Positions 60,178 to 64,000 of a DNA stretch of 64,000 bases are shown here, one piece after another. The DNA lies in contig JAWPGT010000006.1 in NCBI GenBank assembly GCA_034638255.1, positions 558,001 through 622,000 on the forward strand, given 5' to 3'. Numbering within the stretch: position 1 is the first letter of the stretch; every line of letters starts with the position of its first letter. The stretch is from Coprinus comatus. Its lineage: Eukaryota; Basidiomycota; Agaricomycetes; Agaricales; Agaricaceae. A program made the position numbers and the translations under genes. Under the pieces are notes generated by a model that was not told the DNA's origin, did no database searches, and saw nothing but the letters and a program-made list of their open reading frames with translations.

Positions 60178-62598
60178 TTATGCAGATTGCTTTTCGGATT
60201 CTGTATCCACAGCAGGTTTTGCATGAATACGAGCAGAAGCTCCGCTCGTGAGTGGGTTCTTTGAACGCATTTGCTCGCCTTTGTAATAAAGGAACACGGG
60301 GAAAGGAATACCAAGGACAATAGCCAATCCTGCAAGAAGCTGTAAAGTATAGCGTTAGTCCATTTATTGAATAGATATGAAAGTAATGTGCATACAGAGT
60401 TACCACCTCCAACGCCCATAGCCTGGAACATCTGAGAACCGAACAAAGGGAAAGCGAAGCCCAGTAAAGAACGGAAGAGCTGGGAAAAAATAGGGGTGTA
60501 AGTATACTAGCTAGAGTTTGACAGTGTTAAAGAAAGACGTACAGCGGATGCAGCGGTGGCGCTAGCAGCATAAGTGAAGGTATCGACCAAGTATAGTTGA
60601 ATGGGCAGGCTAAAGATAGGTTAGACTCCAGACCCCCAGACTGAATATTCATCAATCACTTACAAGACAGTCATCATACCTATCAAACCACACATTTAGC
60701 CAACGAGTATCACTACTTGAATGGAAGTTGGCTTACCGAAGGCAAAGATTCCAGACCCAATGATAGGCATGATCCAATGTAATTTTGCATCTGCAGACCA
60801 ACCATACCAGCTAGTAGACCAGAGTAAGCATTTACAATCACGTTAATCGACTATAGCACGTACAAGACACCAACAGGGATGAAGAATGAACCAAAGAAGA
60901 GAGCAGGGACGCGCATCTCGGGCTTTCCAATACCTCCATTCTTAGCAGCGAGCTAGTGAAGAAACGAAGGAGTTTCAGCTACGATGCCTGAAGCTATAAG
61001 CAACGTAGTTTAGAACTCACGTGGTGATAGATTTGATCAGCGAATTTGGCACCGAAAATAGTTGCAAGGAAGAACCCAACACCCAGGCCGAGATAAGTCA
61101 ATCCACCAACTCCAGGTCTGAAGCCATAAGTTGTAGCGAAGAATTCTACATGGATAATCAGTAAGTAGCGTATTCATTGGAACTGTTGACGTTACTTACG
61201 TGCAAACGTGGCGAACATGAGGTAGAAGATGCCATACAAGCTATCCAGAGAGAACCCGAATATTAGCCTCAGTTTCAAACCCACGAAAGCCACCATATAT
61301 ACGTACAAAGCTTGATAAAGACTGAGGATGAAGCATATGAGGCTGTTGGTGAGGAGCATGAGGGGACGGGTGAGGTTGATCCAAAGAACGTGTGCTGAGC
61401 TGCCATGAGCCTGTTGCAATACAGGATGGGCTCTAGCAGCAGCTTCTGGATCACCAGATCGGGCAGCCCGCCTGAGTCGAATGACCGGACCATATGTCTC
61501 TCTCAACAAAGGAATGCCGAAGATAGAAGCGGCGCCACAAATGCCTGAGCAAGAGAAATAAAATATGATAATGAGTCCGGACGCGAACAGCAGTGGATGT
61601 GATGAAGCTTACATCCAATGACTACAAAGACATATTTAATACCAATCTTCTGGGTAATGAAACCGCCAGCAATAGGGCCAACAACGGGGCCTAAAAATAA
61701 CGTTAGTGTTAGGGGTACACAAAGATCACAAAGTACTCACCGATCAAGGGCCCCAGACTAAACAGAGCCATGGCAGAAGCGCGATCACGTTCCGAAAATA
61801 AATCACCAACTGATCCACCACCAATAGCAATTGGCGCACTTCCAGAAAATCCAGCTAAGGGAAAGGGTTAGTGACGGAAAAGAAACTGAGGGAGGAACTT
61901 ACAAAGGAAACGAAATGCTACCAGAGCCCCGGTATTGGGTGCAAATGCGCAGCCAAAGCTGAATCCTGTGGTGAAGACATTTGCAATGTGAAGCACCTGG
62001 GTGATGCATTAGAATTGCTGGAGCGCATTCCCATGACATCAACATACCCATGTTCGTCCATACAACTCTGATAGAGGGGCAAAGATGAGAGGCTATATCA
62101 TTACGTTAGATTCCTAGATCTGAGTTGTTACTGAGTAAGATCCAAACTTAAACTCACACCAATAGCAAACGAAAGTAAAAAGATTGACAATGTCAATGCG
62201 ATCACTGTCGGGTTGGTAATACCATATTTCATTGCAACCTCTGGCAAGCCAGGAGCCATCATTGAACTGGCCAATGGCGAGACGAATGTATAGGCTGAAA
62301 CCTGAAAGTAACTTAGTCAATGGTCGGCAGTAGAAGCAACGAGCAAGCATACTACTGATACTGCCATCCACTTTTTCCGTGTTGACCAGTTTCTCGCATT
62401 TTCAGGGTCATTTTCCCAGTCCTCCTCTAAGTTCTCAAGAGCCTCTTCAACTTTGTCCTCGGGAAGGGCAGATTCACCGTGCCCAGGAGCGAATGTTGTG
62501 GGTGCCGAGTTCTTCTCTGTTGTATGAACATGGGTTTGGGATGAGGCGGTCGAAGCGGTTGTGTCTGGTCGCGAATCAGAGTGCACGTCGTTGGACAT
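60178..62598 (-). CDS. MFS transporter, DHA1-type
   Basis: ATG at 62598 (MSNDVHSDSRPDTTAS) to stop at 60178 (DTESEKQSA), with about ten introns. A hydrophilic N-terminus carries the fungal DHA1 pattern WENDPENARNWSTRKKW just before the first membrane helix. Motif A appears in the form PLSELYGRTWV. Further on: FRFLSGFSGSAPIAIGGGSVGDLF, RASAMALFSLGPLIGPVVGPIAGGFI (motif C-type, typical of drug:H+ antiporters), a central loop (RETYGPVIRLRRAAR), and later helices (GVGGLTYLGLGVGFF, GLAIVLGIPFPVFLYYKG). Twelve membrane helices fit the length of about 550 residues. The family exports polyamines, drugs and other small molecules across the plasma membrane. The substrate cannot be told, and no pathway genes flank it. 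Confidence 0.85.
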
Positions 62599-64000
62599 GA
62601 CGACAGGACTCCAAAGACAGAGACAGAGGGTGGAAGAATTATGAAGCGGAAGTAACGGTGTCCTTTTTATGAGGCTGGCCGAGCTAACCGCCTATTGACG
62701 TGAACACAAATTACGATGATTACCCGGGCCGAGCATATTCTAATATCCAATATTGTCATTCTCCGAAGTCCATTTTCTGTCACTTGCCGGTTGCTCTGTC
62801 TAATATTCTTCAGCTCCGTTTACACTCGCTAACTATTACCTTGTATTTACATCTCTCAAATGTCCTTCAGTGCCACCGAAATTGGAAAATAAAATGCACA
62901 ATTTCGGTTGGAACTAATGAGAGGAGCGAGGCCCTCGGAATCTTAAGATTGTCGCCACCTGGTCTCCTGCCTTTCTCGGGTATGACATTCACATGTCGAC
63001 CTTTATTTATAGTATTCACCCTCAGATGCAGAAATAAATGAAAAACCTTTCTCATCCTACCCCCTTCACCTAAGTAAGTACCAACAAAGCTACTCATGAA
63101 AAGAATCCATACATCCTTGCGGAATGAAGCTTTCCTCTCCTATACTTCTACGGAGAAACTTTTGGAGCATATGTCCGGATGTAGTGAACCCAACAAAATT
63201 AAAATAACATGTGTTGAATGCGGCACTTGCCTTAACCTGCTCACAGTTTCCCTCCGGCATTCTCTTCCTCCGAGAAAGCGAAAAGTAAACAAGAGGGGCA
63301 AGAAGTTATCTCATATGAAATCCAATACTGTCTTTAGTGACGACATTATACATATATGCATCATACTGTTACAAATTCTCATTCTCTTCAAGATCAAGAT
63401 GTTTATCGGTTGATAAATGACCTTCGGATGCGACTACGAGTATTCTAGTAGTCATACATTCAAGTCTAAGCACGCAGGTGCACTTACATTACATTGATTA
63501 ATGACGGAACCGCTTTCTCGCATTACTCGCCTATGTACCACGCAGAGCACAATTGACTATATCACTTGAATTCTTCTAGTCTTCTTGCAGCTTCTTACTC
63601 CCCTGGGCCCTGGAGCTAATCCCAACACAGACTGCCGGGTTTAGTCACCACAGTCTAGTATTGATAAGATTACAATAAGGTACTTATTATGCAGCATAAT
63701 ACTAACCATATGCGTAGTCGACGCCATTTCACAAAACCTTCAAGCGCCTGAATCCAAACTCAAACCTAAATATACACATTCAACATCGTGACACAATCGA
63801 TAATTATCCAAGTTTACGGTGATATCGAAGAGAACCACTAGAAGTATCCACAATGAATGATAATAATGTATGACTCATCTACTTCTTCATAATAACTTTT
63901 AATTCAATGTACAGTCGGCTCTAGTCGGGCATGTATAACGCATGGCTCTTTAGAACTGCGCCGGGATCATTCAAAGGTAAGCAGGTAATACTACAACGTG
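62599..64000. other. Intergenic, window end
   Basis: 1.4 kb upstream of the MFS gene. Open frames of 113 and 105 codons exist on the plus strand but have no protein-like features or clear splice partners. No RNA gene seen. Confidence 0.45.

Noticed and set aside
62700..63413. Plus-strand open frames of 113 and 105 codons near the window end
   Set aside because: No motifs, no splice partners, and composition like AT-rich flanking DNA.

Overview
The window looks like nuclear DNA of a mushroom-type basidiomycete (Agaricomycetes). Genes are split by many short GT-AG introns of roughly 45-60 nt. Flanks are AT-rich. The gene content is that of a filamentous basidiomycete: a Kre6/Skn1 glucan-synthesis protein, an Rrm4-like endosomal RNA-binding protein, F-box/LRR proteins and a WD40 protein with a membrane domain. 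Exon limits were read by eye from splice sites and reading frame, so small errors at junctions are likely.

Layout. 0.2-3.7 kb: three minus-strand genes (a disordered protein, a small MPLFGKK protein, a TENA/THI-4 protein). 3.86-5.9 kb: two plus-strand genes, mitochondrial ribosomal protein mL59 and a Yra1/ALYREF mRNA-export adaptor. 5.99-6.06 kb: tRNA-Ile(AAU), minus strand. 6.6-8.1 kb: an F-box-like gene, convergent with AIP1 (8.3-11.1 kb). 11.7-14.6 kb: the Rrm4-like gene. 14.8-15.1 kb: a possible small secreted protein. 16.1-17.5 kb: Mad3. 18.2-19.8 kb: a compact eIF4G-like gene. 19.8-23.4 kb: a strand-skewed, probably non-coding block. 23.4-24.6 kb: a protein ending in an Edc1/PNRC-type Dcp1-binding motif. 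24.6-31.6 kb: about 7 kb without a recognisable gene. 31.6-32.7 kb: a broken short-chain dehydrogenase. 32.9-37.2 kb: a USP7/Ubp15-like gene whose catalytic Cys is Ser. 37.5-38.9 kb: an F-box gene. 40.1-43.7 kb: a long protein with a C-terminal HECT_2 (UBE3D-like) domain. 44.4-48.7 kb: a membrane-anchored WD40 protein. 50.3-53.0 kb: Kre6/Skn1. 54.75-55.4 kb: LSM8. 56.3-56.8 kb: a small unknown gene. 57.4-59.5 kb: an RMD1/DUF155 protein. 60.2-62.6 kb: an MFS transporter. The last 1.4 kb shows no gene.

Most genes are housekeeping functions: RNA processing and export (Yra1, LSM8, the decapping cofactor candidate), translation (mL59, eIF4G-like, tRNA), RNA transport (Rrm4), cell cycle (Mad3), actin (AIP1), ubiquitin (USP7-like, HECT_2, F-box) and wall synthesis (Kre6). 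I see no biosynthetic cluster, transposon, CRISPR array or phage.

The strongest points for follow-up are the predicted dead USP7 paralogue, the stand-alone eIF4G core with an intact eIF4E-binding motif, the Dcp1-binding C-terminus beside a 3 kb strand-skewed block, and the fusion of a coiled-coil protein to HECT_2. I did not find anything that I would call a wholly new system.
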